This document shows positions 26,815-35,268 of a stretch of 64,000 bases of DNA, piece by piece. Each line of letters opens with the position of its first letter. The first letter of the stretch is position 1. Below the pieces are notes generated by a model, which was not told the DNA's origin, did no database searches, and saw only the letters and a list, made by a program, of their open reading frames with translations. The stretch is from an uncultured Acidobacteriota bacterium (lineage in GTDB: Bacteria > Acidobacteriota > CAIWXX01). The stretch spans positions 62,001 through 126,000 of the forward strand of contig CAIWXX010000082.1 of NCBI GenBank assembly GCA_903916735.1, given 5' to 3'. Made by a program: the position numbers and the translations under genes.

Positions 26815-27972
26815 ATGTTGAATCAATGCTCTGCCGAGTCACCTAGCACAATGAACATCACCTTCATGTTCGGAGATCAACAGTTGTTGACACGGCCACG
26901 CCGAGCGATCCTGATTTCGCGGACGCCCCGCAACCCGGCGCCAGGGACGCCATGGGTGCGCGCCATCGTGGAGGCCGTCCGGCGGAGTGTGGATGCGGGG
27001 GAGGTGATTGTCACCGGAATCGGGCGCGATCCATATGAGCTGGCGCTTGTCGAATGCAAGCGCGCTGGTGGAGAGGCAATTATTGTTTTGGAACAAGCGG
27101 TTGCCAATGAAGAGCAGTGGAGGCTCCTGAAAGATATCTCTCCTGAACGACGCCTGTTGGTTCATCCTCGGGGACAACCGGGCACGTTTTCGGTGAGTCC
27201 AAGCGAGCGCGATCAATGGATTGGAAAAATAGCGGATCGAGCATGGTCCGTTTCAATTCGGCCCAAAGGCAACATGGCGGCTGTCGCTGAATTGCTGAAA
27301 GAGAGGGGGTTTCCCATCGATCAGGTGTCGATGGCATCGGCCATCCGGGATTCAGGGAACCCCACCAGCCGGCCTCTCCCAATCTCAACCGCCGTCGCAG
27401 AGAATCCGTGGACATTTCTGACGCACTACACACGGGAGCCCGATGGAGCGTGGCCGGACGAATCGCGCCTCCACTATCTCACATGGCTCGCGGCCGCTCC
27501 AGTTCACAGCCGGCGTGACGCCTCTGAAGCGCTACGGAAAATGCTCGCGACGCAGTGCATCATCGGCTCTGGCCGCCTCATGCCGGGCCACACGCCGATG
27601 GTGAGCTTCACGGCAAAGCCGCCATGGGAGATGGCAGACCTATTTCGCTGGCGAACAGGTCTTCATCGGTGGACATTCCGACCGTATGGCCTGGCCGTTT
27701 CGAGAACCGTGCTTGCAGAGATGCGTGCGCGTCCGGTGACTTATCTTGCAGAAAGCGCCATCAGGCAACTTTCCGACTCAGAGCGAGCTTTCACACAAAA
27801 ACATGAACCCCCCGGCACCGACTGGTCAGCTGAAATGGAATGGCGCCTGCCGGGTGATTTTCGGTTTGATAGTGTCCCACGTGATTGTCTTCGGATACTG
27901 GTGCCAAGGAGCAGTGAATCAACCGGTTATCAAGATTTATTTCAAATAACGGCATACACAATTTGTGAATAA
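26815..27972 (+). CDS. SLOG (DprA-like) N-terminal domain joined to an unrecognised C-terminal domain
   Basis: 385 residues, or 373 if the ATG at 26851 is used; neither has a clear ribosome-binding site. The N-terminal half (AILISRTPRNPAPGTPW, VRAIVEAVRRSVDAGEVIV, then TGIGRDPYELALVECKRAGG and EAIIVLE) has the layout of the DprA/SLOG Rossmann-like nucleotide-binding fold, where the family usually reads GGxxGID...AL..GG.TI.VL. The C-terminal half has FLTHYTREPDGAWP, a helical segment, GHTPMVSFTAKPP and WTFRPYGLAVSRTVLAEMRA followed by RPVTYL. That pattern of a His/Tyr motif, then a late pYG..pV.Y segment recalls ADP-ribosyltransferase-like or DUF2971-like folds, but I cannot assign it. SLOG domains often occur in nucleotide-signal or phage-defence proteins. 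Confidence 0.6.
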   Translation: MLNQCSAESPSTMNITFMFGDQQLLTRPRRAILISRTPRNPAPGTPWVRAIVEAVRRSVDAGEVIVTGIGRDPYELALVECKRAGGEAIIVLEQAVANEEQWRLLKDISPERRLLVHPRGQPGTFSVSPSERDQWIGKIADRAWSVSIRPKGNMAAVAELLKERGFPIDQVSMASAIRDSGNPTSRPLPISTAVAENPWTFLTHYTREPDGAWPDESRLHYLTWLAAAPVHSRRDASEALRKMLATQCIIGSGRLMPGHTPMVSFTAKPPWEMADLFRWRTGLHRWTFRPYGLAVSRTVLAEMRARPVTYLAESAIRQLSDSERAFTQKHEPPGTDWSAEMEWRLPGDFRFDSVPRDCLRILVPRSSESTGYQDLFQITAYTICE

Positions 27973-28181
27973 TGCCTATTATCTCCCTATGATTCTATCG
28001 GATTTCCTGAAATGCGGACGATGCATGAACCGAAAAGTTGTTATCATTCTGAGGATATATAAGGTACCCGATGAATCTCATTCTATCCACATATTGCTAT
28101 ATGATGGAGATCGATCACTTTCTCTTGCGACCAGCATGGAGGATCATATGACCGAATCTCATTATCTCATGGAGGACATGT

Positions 28182-28778
28182 ATGGCTACCGACCTTCATC
28201 TCATGATCAAGAACCTGCTTTCTTTTTATGATTTTGCCGGACGTGTCATCATCTCGGTTGGTGCGGGCGGCGGGCAGTTCATCGAATACGGTCTTGTCGC
28301 AAAAAAGGTGATTGCTATTGATAATGATTCGACTGCTGTTAATAAATTAAGGCAAAGCATCGAGGAAAAAGGACTGACATCCAAATTTGAGCTCATGTGT
28401 GGAGATTTCCATGCGACTCAAGCCCGCGGTGATGTTGTCCTTTTCGAATTCAGCCTTCATGAGATGAACGATCCTGCTGCGGCTCTCCAGAGAAGCCGAG
28501 CGATGGCGCCCGATACCGTCGTCTTCGACCATTCACCCGGCTCAGAATGGGCCTATTACATTGCGGAGGATGAGAAAGTGAAAAGCTCTTGGAATGCAAT
28601 CGAATCGTGCGCCATCCGGAAGAGCATTCACTACGATGCAATTCAACGATTCGCCACCTACCAAGAACTATACGACAAAGTGAAACCACAAGGTCAAGCC
28701 AGTATCAACCGCATCAAGCGTTTTGAATCAGCGCGCGATATTACGATTCCGATGAAATACGGAATCGCCCTGCTCTAA
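28182..28778 (+). CDS. Class I SAM-dependent methyltransferase-like protein
   Basis: 198 residues with GRVIISVGAGGGQFIEYGL as the glycine-rich SAM loop, KVIAIDNDSTAVNKLRQ (acidic residue after beta-2), MCGDFHATQARGDVVLFEFSLHEM (motif around beta-4) and a later YQELYDKVKPQ segment. AGGA lies about ten bases before the ATG. Substrate unknown. It is preceded by about 200 AT-rich bases without a supportable gene and is followed by a hairpin terminator. Confidence 0.8.
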   Translation: MATDLHLMIKNLLSFYDFAGRVIISVGAGGGQFIEYGLVAKKVIAIDNDSTAVNKLRQSIEEKGLTSKFELMCGDFHATQARGDVVLFEFSLHEMNDPAAALQRSRAMAPDTVVFDHSPGSEWAYYIAEDEKVKSSWNAIESCAIRKSIHYDAIQRFATYQELYDKVKPQGQASINRIKRFESARDITIPMKYGIALL

Positions 28779-28807
28779 CTCTTTTCCGGTATCTATCGCC
28801 GCTTTCC

Positions 28808-28848
28808 GAACGAGATGATGCGTCGTCTCGTTCCAAACGGTCCTTTAT
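28808..28848 (+). terminator. Hairpin terminator between convergent genes
   Basis: GAACGAGATGA (28808-28818) pairs with TCGTCTCGTTC (28823-28833) around a four-base loop, with one G-T pair. A broken T tract (TCCTTTATTTTT) follows on the plus strand. The stem lies 30 bases after the methyltransferase stop. Confidence 0.55.
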
Positions 28849-29648
28849 TTTTGAGTTTGAGCGGCAACGATGCTCTTCGCGCACCTGAAGCCGACAGCGA
28901 TATCAACCCAGCTGGACTTCAAGGCTTCGCGTCCGGCGACGGTTAAACACGATTCTCCCGAATGCCAGCCGCCTCCACGGATAACTCGGAATTTTGCAAC
29001 CTCTGGTCCCGTCGGATTTTTATAAGGGCTTGTGGTGTAGTAATCCTTTTCGTACCTATCCGAAACCCATTCACGGACATTGCCCGCCATATCGAATAGT
29101 CCAAATCCATTAGGTGAGTAGCTCCCAACAGCAACCGTGCCTTTTTCATTTTTGTTGAAATTCGCCATTTTGCTGTCAAGGGTGTCTCCGTTGGGCCATA
29201 TCTTGCCAATGAGCTTGCCACGTGCGGCGCATTCCCATTCAGCCTCGGTCGGCAATCTCGCACCACGCCATTCGGCATACTCTTTTGCATCTGTCCATGA
29301 CAGGCCGATAACGGGATGATTGGGGAAATCCATTCCGCTGCGGAGTTCCTTTATCCCCCAGAACTGCGGTTGGGCATGACCAGTGGCCTTCATGAATTCG
29401 TCATACTGGGCATTCGTGACTTCTGTTTTGTCGATGTAAAAGGAATCGACATAAACTTTGTGGGCAATATTATCGACATATTTGCTCTCGTTCTTTTCCA
29501 GGCCCATCACGAATTCGCCGCCGGGGATCAATACCATTTCAGATTCTTTTGGTTTCGGAACGGCGGTTTCTGGAACCGGCTTTTTTTCTTCCGAATAAGA
29601 CAGAAATGAAGAGGCAACCACCAAAGCGAGAGGCAATAGCATTTTCAT
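28845..29648 (-). CDS. Exported SUMF1/FGE-fold protein, probably not a formylglycine-generating enzyme
   Basis: 267 residues. The N-terminus MKMLLPLALVVASSFLSYSE is a signal peptide. The rest is the formylglycine-generating-enzyme-like fold: MVLIPGGEFVMGL, YIDKTEVTNAQYDEFMKATG, HPVIGLSWTDAKEYAEWRG, RLPTEAEWECAARG, GLFDMAGNVREWVSDRY and VIRGGGWHSGE near the C-terminus, ending GFRCAKS. True FGEs have two cysteines close together after GGSY; here the equivalent stretch, GGGWHSGESCLTVAGRE, has one. It is therefore more likely a non-catalytic or differently acting relative. It lies 225 bases downstream of pepP on the same strand. Confidence 0.85.
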   Translation of the reverse strand: MKMLLPLALVVASSFLSYSEEKKPVPETAVPKPKESEMVLIPGGEFVMGLEKNESKYVDNIAHKVYVDSFYIDKTEVTNAQYDEFMKATGHAQPQFWGIKELRSGMDFPNHPVIGLSWTDAKEYAEWRGARLPTEAEWECAARGKLIGKIWPNGDTLDSKMANFNKNEKGTVAVGSYSPNGFGLFDMAGNVREWVSDRYEKDYYTTSPYKNPTGPEVAKFRVIRGGGWHSGESCLTVAGREALKSSWVDIAVGFRCAKSIVAAQTQK

Positions 29649-29873
29649 TCGGAACCTCCTGGTGTCGCTTATAGCTTAATCCTGCAATTTTTGAAACACG
29701 GATCACAAAAACATCATCCCGCGGCATCAGATGTGTCAATGAGATTTTCATCTTTTCGCGGCAGCAGAGGTGCGAGGGAGCGGAGGGGCAGAGGAGCCTG
29801 GAACCGAGCGGCCAATAAAATTCCTTGGGTTCAATCGCGTTCGCGATTGCTCTTAACCAATGGGCGATGTGGA
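29649..29873. other. Spacer between pepP and the SUMF1-fold gene
   Basis: About 225 bases. GGAGG lies just upstream of the 29648 start on the minus strand. No terminator or promoter can be defended. Confidence 0.3.
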
Positions 29874-31265
29874 TCAATCGCCCGACATAGCGGTTTCCAT
29901 TTCATCGATTGTTTTCGGGATGGGTTCGCCCAGCATACGGATGCCGTCGTTTGTGACCAGCACGTCATCTTCCACACGGAGACCGCCAATTTGGCGGAAG
30001 TGATCCACTTCTTTGTAGTTGATGAATTCGGCATGACGGTTTTCACTCTTCCACTGATCGATGAGCGCCGGTATGAAATAGAGGCCCGGCTCCACGGTCA
30101 TGACATATCCGGGCTGCAGAGCCTTGGCCATCCGGAGATAGCAGATACCGAATTGCTTGTTGCGCTGCACGGTTTCGTCATAGCCCACATAGGCCTCGCC
30201 GATATCCTCCATGTCATGTACATCCAGGCCCATCATGTGGCCAAGCCCACACTGGAAGAAGAGCGCATGTGCACCCGCACGAACGGCTTCGTCGAGATCT
30301 CCACGCATGAGTTTCATTTCCTTGAGGCCCTTGGCGAGAGTGAGGCAAGCGAGCAGATGGACATCGAGAAAGCGTTTGCCCGGTTTCATTGCCTGGAGAG
30401 CGGCCTCCTGCGCATCGAGGATGATCTGATAGAGCGTCCTCTGCTGAGGTGTGAAAAGCCCCGTGACGGGAAATGTGCGCGTAATATCCGCGGCATAGTG
30501 CAGCTTGGATTCCGCGCCGGAATCATTGAGCACCATTCCGCCTTCTTTGAGCAGGTTGCCGTGAAAAGGATTGTGGAGAGTCTCGCCGTGCACCGTCAGG
30601 ATGACTGGAAAAGCAACATGGACTTCGCGACTCAGCGCGACGCCTTCGATCGCTCCGGCAATGTCCGATTCCTTCAACCCCGGCCGCGTCATTCGCATCG
30701 CCGTGAGATGCATCTCGCGGGTGATCTCAAGAGCCTGTTCGATCTGCTCGATCTCCTCAGCCGCTTTCACCGACCGTTGAGCCGCAACCGCTCGAATCAG
30801 GTCGACAGATGCATACTGCTTGGCCTTGGCTGCATGGATACCGAGCAGATGCTGAATCTTGATGACGTTCTCGGGCCGGTAAGGCGGCAGGAAATGAACC
30901 TGTCGATGATCGGCAAGCGCATCCGCAAGAACAGTTTCCAGATCCGCTGAGGGCCGCACCGAGCCGACACCAACCTCCCGGCAGCGTTCGGCCAGCGGCG
31001 TCTGCGGGCCCATCCAAACGATGTCTTCGACGGTGATATCATCACCAAAAACAGTTTCTGTTCCTTTGTCGAAATCGACGATGGCCGCCAGGCCGGCGGA
31101 ATCCAGGCCCAAATAGTAGAGGAACGTGCTGTCCTGGCGGAAGGGAAAGGTGTTGGCTGAATAGTTCATAGGACTTTCAATATTGCCCAGGAAAAGCGCC
31201 ACTCCCGATTTGAACTGACTCTTCAACACCGCCCGCCGATCAACATAAACTCTCGTATTCAACAT
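29874..31265 (-). CDS. pepP: Xaa-Pro aminopeptidase (M24B)
   Basis: Cytoplasmic dimetal exopeptidase that removes the residue before proline or hydroxyproline, 463 residues. The N-terminal domain (YSANTFPFRQDSTFLYYLG) is the aminopeptidase P type. The C-terminal pita-bread domain has the metal ligands in context: the two Asp of LNDSGAESKLHYAADITRTF, His in GLGHMMGLDVHDMED, Glu in MTVEPGLYF and Glu in LRVEDDVLVT. AGGAGG lies five bases upstream of ATG. It follows hypD by 113 bases on the same strand, so it is probably in the same operon; the pairing fits release of hydroxyproline-containing peptides to the dehydratase. Confidence 0.94.
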   Translation of the reverse strand: MLNTRVYVDRRAVLKSQFKSGVALFLGNIESPMNYSANTFPFRQDSTFLYYLGLDSAGLAAIVDFDKGTETVFGDDITVEDIVWMGPQTPLAERCREVGVGSVRPSADLETVLADALADHRQVHFLPPYRPENVIKIQHLLGIHAAKAKQYASVDLIRAVAAQRSVKAAEEIEQIEQALEITREMHLTAMRMTRPGLKESDIAGAIEGVALSREVHVAFPVILTVHGETLHNPFHGNLLKEGGMVLNDSGAESKLHYAADITRTFPVTGLFTPQQRTLYQIILDAQEAALQAMKPGKRFLDVHLLACLTLAKGLKEMKLMRGDLDEAVRAGAHALFFQCGLGHMMGLDVHDMEDIGEAYVGYDETVQRNKQFGICYLRMAKALQPGYVMTVEPGLYFIPALIDQWKSENRHAEFINYKEVDHFRQIGGLRVEDDVLVTNDGIRMLGEPIPKTIDEMETAMSGD

Positions 31266-31378
31266 GATGCCTCCTGATCTTCGTAGCTATCTGCTTTTTG
31301 GATCTTCCAATTAATTCAGCGAAACTAAAAATCGATCGGCCACTCCGAAATGATTTCCATATTATCACGGCCGCGTTA

Positions 31379-33742
31379 TCAGAGGGCCTGGTGTTCTGTT
31401 CGCGCAATAATCTCATCCTGTAATTTTGGGATCAAGTCCACAAAATAATCGCTATAACCGGCGACTCGAACGATGAGATCCCTGTATTTCGCGGGGTGGG
31501 CCTGGGCGTCGCGGAGCGTTTCGGCATTGACCACATTAAACTGGATATGATGCCCATCCATCCTGAAATACGACCGGACAAGGTGCGCCAGTTTCCTGAG
31601 TCCTTCCGGGCTCGCCAGAAGCTGCGGCATGAATTTCTGATTGAGCAGAGTTCCACCGGTACGCAGATGGTCCATTTTTCCAGCCGATTTAATGACGGCC
31701 GTCGGCCCGTTGCGATCAGCGCCCTGCACCGGCGAAATGCCTTCCGACAGCGGTTCACCCGCATGACGGCCGTCGGGTGTGGCGCCTGTCACACGTCCGA
31801 AATAGATGTGGACCGTCGTCGGCAGCATGTTGATGTGATAGTGACCCCCAATCGTGTTGGGGCGTCCATCGACGGCGTTGAAGTAGATGTCAAACACATC
31901 CTTCATCAGATCATCGGCGTACTCGTCGTCGTTGCCGTATTTTGGGGTCTTGTTGAGGAGAAGCTGGCGTGTCGATTCGTGGCCGCGAAAATCAACGCGG
32001 AGCATGTCGAGCAGTTCGGGCATGGATCGGTCACGATGGTCATAAACATGATATTTGATGGATGCGAGCGAATCAGTGATGGTCCCTGTACCGACTCCCT
32101 GAATATACGATGAACTGTAGCGCGCGCCGCCATCATGATAATCCTTCCCTCGTTCGACGCAGTCATCGATCAGAAGGGAAAGAAATGGAGCGGGGATATT
32201 TTCGGCGAAGAGGCGTTCAATGACATTATTCCCTCGAATCTTGATGTCGACGAAATGTCTCACCTGCCGTTCGAAAGCATTCATCAACTCATCGAAAGAC
32301 GAGAAGGAAGCCGGATCGCCGGTCGCGAGTCCGATGTGCTTGCCGGTGCGCGGATCGACGCCTTTGTGGAGTGTGAGCTCAAGGATTTTTACCAGATTGA
32401 AATAGCCTGTCAGAATATAGCTTTCATGGCCGAAGGCCCCCGTTTCGACACACCCGCTGGCCCCGCCACAGCGCGCATCTTCCAACGACTTGCCTTGCCG
32501 GACCAGTTCCTGCACGATCGCATCCGCGTTGAAAACGGATGGCTGGCCGAAACCCGTCTTCACGATTTCGAGCGCACGCAACAGGAAGCTGTCGGGATTT
32601 TTCTTGCTGAGCTGAATGTTGGAGCTCGGCTGCAGCAGACGCATCTCTTCGATTACATCCAGGACGAGGAAAGAGACATCGTTGACGGCGTCGGCGCCTT
32701 CAGCTGTCAGTCCGCCGCTATTGATATTAGCGAAGTCCGTATACGTGCCGCTCTCTTCGGCCGTGACTCCCACCTTGGGCGGCGCCGGCTGATTGTTGAA
32801 CTTGATCCAGAAAGCCTGTAGAAGCTCTCGCGCAGACTCTCGCGTCAATGTCTCACCGGCCAGGCCTTGTTTATAGAAAGGATAGAGGTGCTGATCCAGA
32901 CGCCCGGGGTTGAAGGCATCCCACGGATTGAGCTCGGTGATGACACCGAGGTGTACAAACCAGTAGTACTGCAGCGCCTCCCAGAAATTGCGCGGAGCGT
33001 GAGCCGGCACCCATTCACAAATGCCGGCAATCCGTTCGAGCTCCGCCCTCCGTTCCGCGCTCTTTTCGGCGGCCGCCAGCTCATGTGCTTTTTTGGCGTG
33101 CCGTTGCGCAAAATTAATCAAGGCATCAGCGGCAATGGACATCGCCTTGAGCTCTTCCTGCTTCGCATGGGCAGTCGGGTCTTTAAAGAAATCCAGGCAA
33201 TGGAGGCTCGCCTCAATGTCGGCCTTGATATCGAGCATCCCCTTCCGGTAGATCTTGTCGCCGAGAACCGTATGACCGGGCGATCGCTGCTCCATGAACT
33301 CCGTGAACACACCGGCGTCGAATGCAGCTTTCCATTCATCCGTCATCTCGTCGAAAATCATGTCGCGGATTGTCTGGCCTTGCCAGTAGGGTATGATTTC
33401 GTCACGATAAGTGCGAACCGCCTCTTCGTCGACCTTGTACGAGGTCTTTTCGCGCGAGTCGAGTGTTTCGAGATCGGCGAGTGAATGAGCTGTAATTTCA
33501 GGATATGTCGGGGTGGATTTTGGAGCCGGTCCTCTTTCACCGACAATCAATTCGCCGTCAATGATACAGATGGTATTGTTCTCCAGAAGATGCTTGAAGG
33601 CCATCGCCCGGCGAACCGGTATCGAAACGCGGCGAGCAGTGTCGCTTTTATAAAAGCTGGTGATGAGTCGCGCTCGTTCAGCCGAGATTCGAGGGACGGC
33701 GTCGAGACTCAGTTGTCGAAGTTTCCGGATGCGGTCGTTCAT
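31379..33742 (-). CDS. hypD: trans-4-hydroxy-L-proline dehydratase (glycyl radical enzyme)
   Basis: 787-residue glycyl radical enzyme. The thiyl-radical cysteine is Cys431 with Glu433 in GGASGCVETGAFG, and the glycyl radical site is Gly762 in RVAGYSDYF. Compared from memory with Clostridioides difficile HypD, the residues around hydroxyproline also line up at a constant offset of three: His157, Asp275, Ser331, Phe337, Tyr447. Long stretches such as EFMEQRSPGHTV, FNNQPAPPKVGVT, TPKYGNDDEYADD and KMDHLRTGGTLLNQ match the same enzyme. It dehydrates hydroxyproline to pyrroline-5-carboxylate, without oxygen. No proC-like reductase is in the window. AGGAG lies within the upstream activase gene, whose stop is one base away. 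Confidence 0.92.
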   Translation of the reverse strand: MNDRIRKLRQLSLDAVPRISAERARLITSFYKSDTARRVSIPVRRAMAFKHLLENNTICIIDGELIVGERGPAPKSTPTYPEITAHSLADLETLDSREKTSYKVDEEAVRTYRDEIIPYWQGQTIRDMIFDEMTDEWKAAFDAGVFTEFMEQRSPGHTVLGDKIYRKGMLDIKADIEASLHCLDFFKDPTAHAKQEELKAMSIAADALINFAQRHAKKAHELAAAEKSAERRAELERIAGICEWVPAHAPRNFWEALQYYWFVHLGVITELNPWDAFNPGRLDQHLYPFYKQGLAGETLTRESARELLQAFWIKFNNQPAPPKVGVTAEESGTYTDFANINSGGLTAEGADAVNDVSFLVLDVIEEMRLLQPSSNIQLSKKNPDSFLLRALEIVKTGFGQPSVFNADAIVQELVRQGKSLEDARCGGASGCVETGAFGHESYILTGYFNLVKILELTLHKGVDPRTGKHIGLATGDPASFSSFDELMNAFERQVRHFVDIKIRGNNVIERLFAENIPAPFLSLLIDDCVERGKDYHDGGARYSSSYIQGVGTGTITDSLASIKYHVYDHRDRSMPELLDMLRVDFRGHESTRQLLLNKTPKYGNDDEYADDLMKDVFDIYFNAVDGRPNTIGGHYHINMLPTTVHIYFGRVTGATPDGRHAGEPLSEGISPVQGADRNGPTAVIKSAGKMDHLRTGGTLLNQKFMPQLLASPEGLRKLAHLVRSYFRMDGHHIQFNVVNAETLRDAQAHPAKYRDLIVRVAGYSDYFVDLIPKLQDEIIARTEHQAL

Positions 33743-33743
33743 C

Positions 33744-34721
33744 TCATTCTCCTATGCTGACATCGAAACCACGGCTTTTGAAGATCGTCTTGATTGATTC
33801 AATCCGGTCATTGGACAGGGGCTCAGTAGCGCCCATTTCATCTTCACGGCCCAGTTTTCGATACTTGTTGCGTCCACCCAGGTGGTATGGAAGCAGAGCC
33901 ACAGTCTGAGGCCCTTTGAGCCCCTCAAGAAAGGCGGCAATCTGTTCCTGATCATCATCAGAATCGTTGACACCGGGTATCAGAGGAACGCGGTAATTCA
34001 CAGGATGCCCTTGGCGCACGAGCTCACGAAGGTTCTTGAGAATGATCTCATTCGAACATTTCGTGAATTCGATGTGCCTTCTTTCATCGATGAGCTTGAT
34101 ATCATAAAGAAAAAGATCGGTCAGCTCGGCAATACGGGCGAGCGTCCCCGGCGACGCAAAGCCCGAAGTGTCAACGGCTGTGTGTATACGCTGCTCCCGG
34201 CATCGCACAAGCAACTCCAGCAAAAACTCCGGCTGCATCAAAGGCTCACCGCCGGAAAACGTGGCGCCTCCACCTGATTCATCATAGAAGACTCGATCCT
34301 TTAAGATCTCTGCAATAGCATCATCAACCGTGATGACCCGACCTAATCGTTGGATGACTTCCGCCGGACAAGCTGAAGCGCAGGTTCCACATCGAAGGCA
34401 AATATCATTCTGAATTCCGACTCCGCCGTTGTTTCTAGCGATCGCAGACCGCGGGCAGGCATCTATGCAAATCCTGCAATCATCAATGCACATATTCGAG
34501 CGAACAGCAATCTCCAGAGCCGGCGCCAAGCCTTCGGGATTATGGCACCACTGACATCGCAGCGGACAGCCTTTGAGAAAAACCGATGTCCTGATGCCTG
34601 GGCCATCATGAATCGAATAGCGGCGAATATCGAAAATAACTCCACTTCCGGCTACCCGGATCGGCTTATTTTCCGCGTTCGTTGCTTTCACTTTTCCACC
34701 CGATGCTGTCAATTCATGCAT
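33744..34721 (-). CDS. hypE: Glycyl radical enzyme activase for HypD (radical SAM)
   Basis: 325 residues. The radical SAM cluster motif CPLRCQWC (CxxxCxxC) follows SIHDGPGIRTSVFLKG, the activase signature. It is followed by two ferredoxin-like clusters (CIDDCRICIDACP and CLRCGTCASACP) and the GGGATFSGGEPLMQPEF SAM-binding segment. It should install the glycyl radical on HypD, which starts one base after its stop. The start is uncertain: ATG 34721 has no ribosome-binding site and overlaps an inverted-repeat operator. A GTG about ten codons in (AAAGTGAAAG) or a later start is possible without loss of known motifs. Confidence 0.92.
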   Translation of the reverse strand: MHELTASGGKVKATNAENKPIRVAGSGVIFDIRRYSIHDGPGIRTSVFLKGCPLRCQWCHNPEGLAPALEIAVRSNMCIDDCRICIDACPRSAIARNNGGVGIQNDICLRCGTCASACPAEVIQRLGRVITVDDAIAEILKDRVFYDESGGGATFSGGEPLMQPEFLLELLVRCREQRIHTAVDTSGFASPGTLARIAELTDLFLYDIKLIDERRHIEFTKCSNEIILKNLRELVRQGHPVNYRVPLIPGVNDSDDDQEQIAAFLEGLKGPQTVALLPYHLGGRNKYRKLGREDEMGATEPLSNDRIESIKTIFKSRGFDVSIGE

Positions 34722-34743
34722 CTGATATCTGATATATCAGATG
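34719..34743. promoter_or_regulatory. Three-half-site operator at the start of hypE
   Basis: Two direct copies of ATCTGATAT and one inverted copy fall in 25 bases. The right two form a perfect 16-bp palindrome, ATCTGATATATCAGAT (34727-34742). CATCTGAT (34719-34726) also pairs with ATCAGATG (34736-34743). The site covers the annotated hypE start, so it probably lies in the promoter or leader. The cognate regulator is unknown. Confidence 0.6.
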
Positions 34744-35268
34744 TGTAGTGGAAAATCAACATAGGCAGCAGCGCCCGAAATCCGCGGATAAGGAATGGCG
34801 GCAAGGCATCCTCGCGAGGGCCGTGCCGCAGAGGCACCGAAGCCATTTTGTCGCAATAGGCGTGTGTGCTTACTCGCGGATAAGGGCAGCATTGCAATCC
34901 CAAACTTAGGCAGCAATCAGCTTTGCTGCAGCATTGGCTCCTCTGCCCTTCCGCTCCTCCTCCCCTCTGCGGTTGTGTGAAGAATACTGTGCCGATTGCA
35001 ATTCAGTTGTCTCGGGATTGAGAGCCACTCTTCTTTCCTTGACACGGATTCCCATCAGCTATACTTTTCTCTTGTGGCTTCAAATGAGGATCCTTGGCGA
35101 GTAAGTTCCATCGACGCACGCCCTTCTCACAGAAGGATGAGCTGGACCCTCTTCACGAGGCCACCGAACCACACCGACGGCCTCATTCGGGGTCGCGCAA
35201 ATCACTCTTCAAAAACGAGCCGATTACCAGATTTAGTCGCGTTGCCATATATGGCCAAAGGAGGTCTT
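34744..35268 (+). promoter_or_regulatory. Divergent region with sigma70 promoter for the tricorn gene
   Basis: TTGACA (35039-35044) and TACTTT (35062-35067) are 17 bases apart, a good sigma70 promoter. Transcription would begin near 35075, leaving a leader of about 195 bases before the GTG at 35269. AAAGGAGG at 35257-35264 is the ribosome-binding site. The bases from 34744 to 35038 hold no gene I can support. Confidence 0.65.

Noticed and set aside
29691-30950. 419-codon plus-strand ORF
   Set aside because: It is antisense to pepP, whose catalytic residues are all in place; its composition is that of a shadow frame.
31379-33742. Pyruvate formate-lyase or choline trimethylamine-lyase
   Set aside because: PFL has two adjacent catalytic cysteines, absent here. 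Choline lyase has GCVEP, whereas this protein has GCVET and the full set of HypD pocket residues.
34996-35268. Upstream in-frame starts for the tricorn gene
   Set aside because: They would place over 90 hydrophilic residues before a clear signal peptide and ignore AAAGGAGG right before the GTG at 35269.
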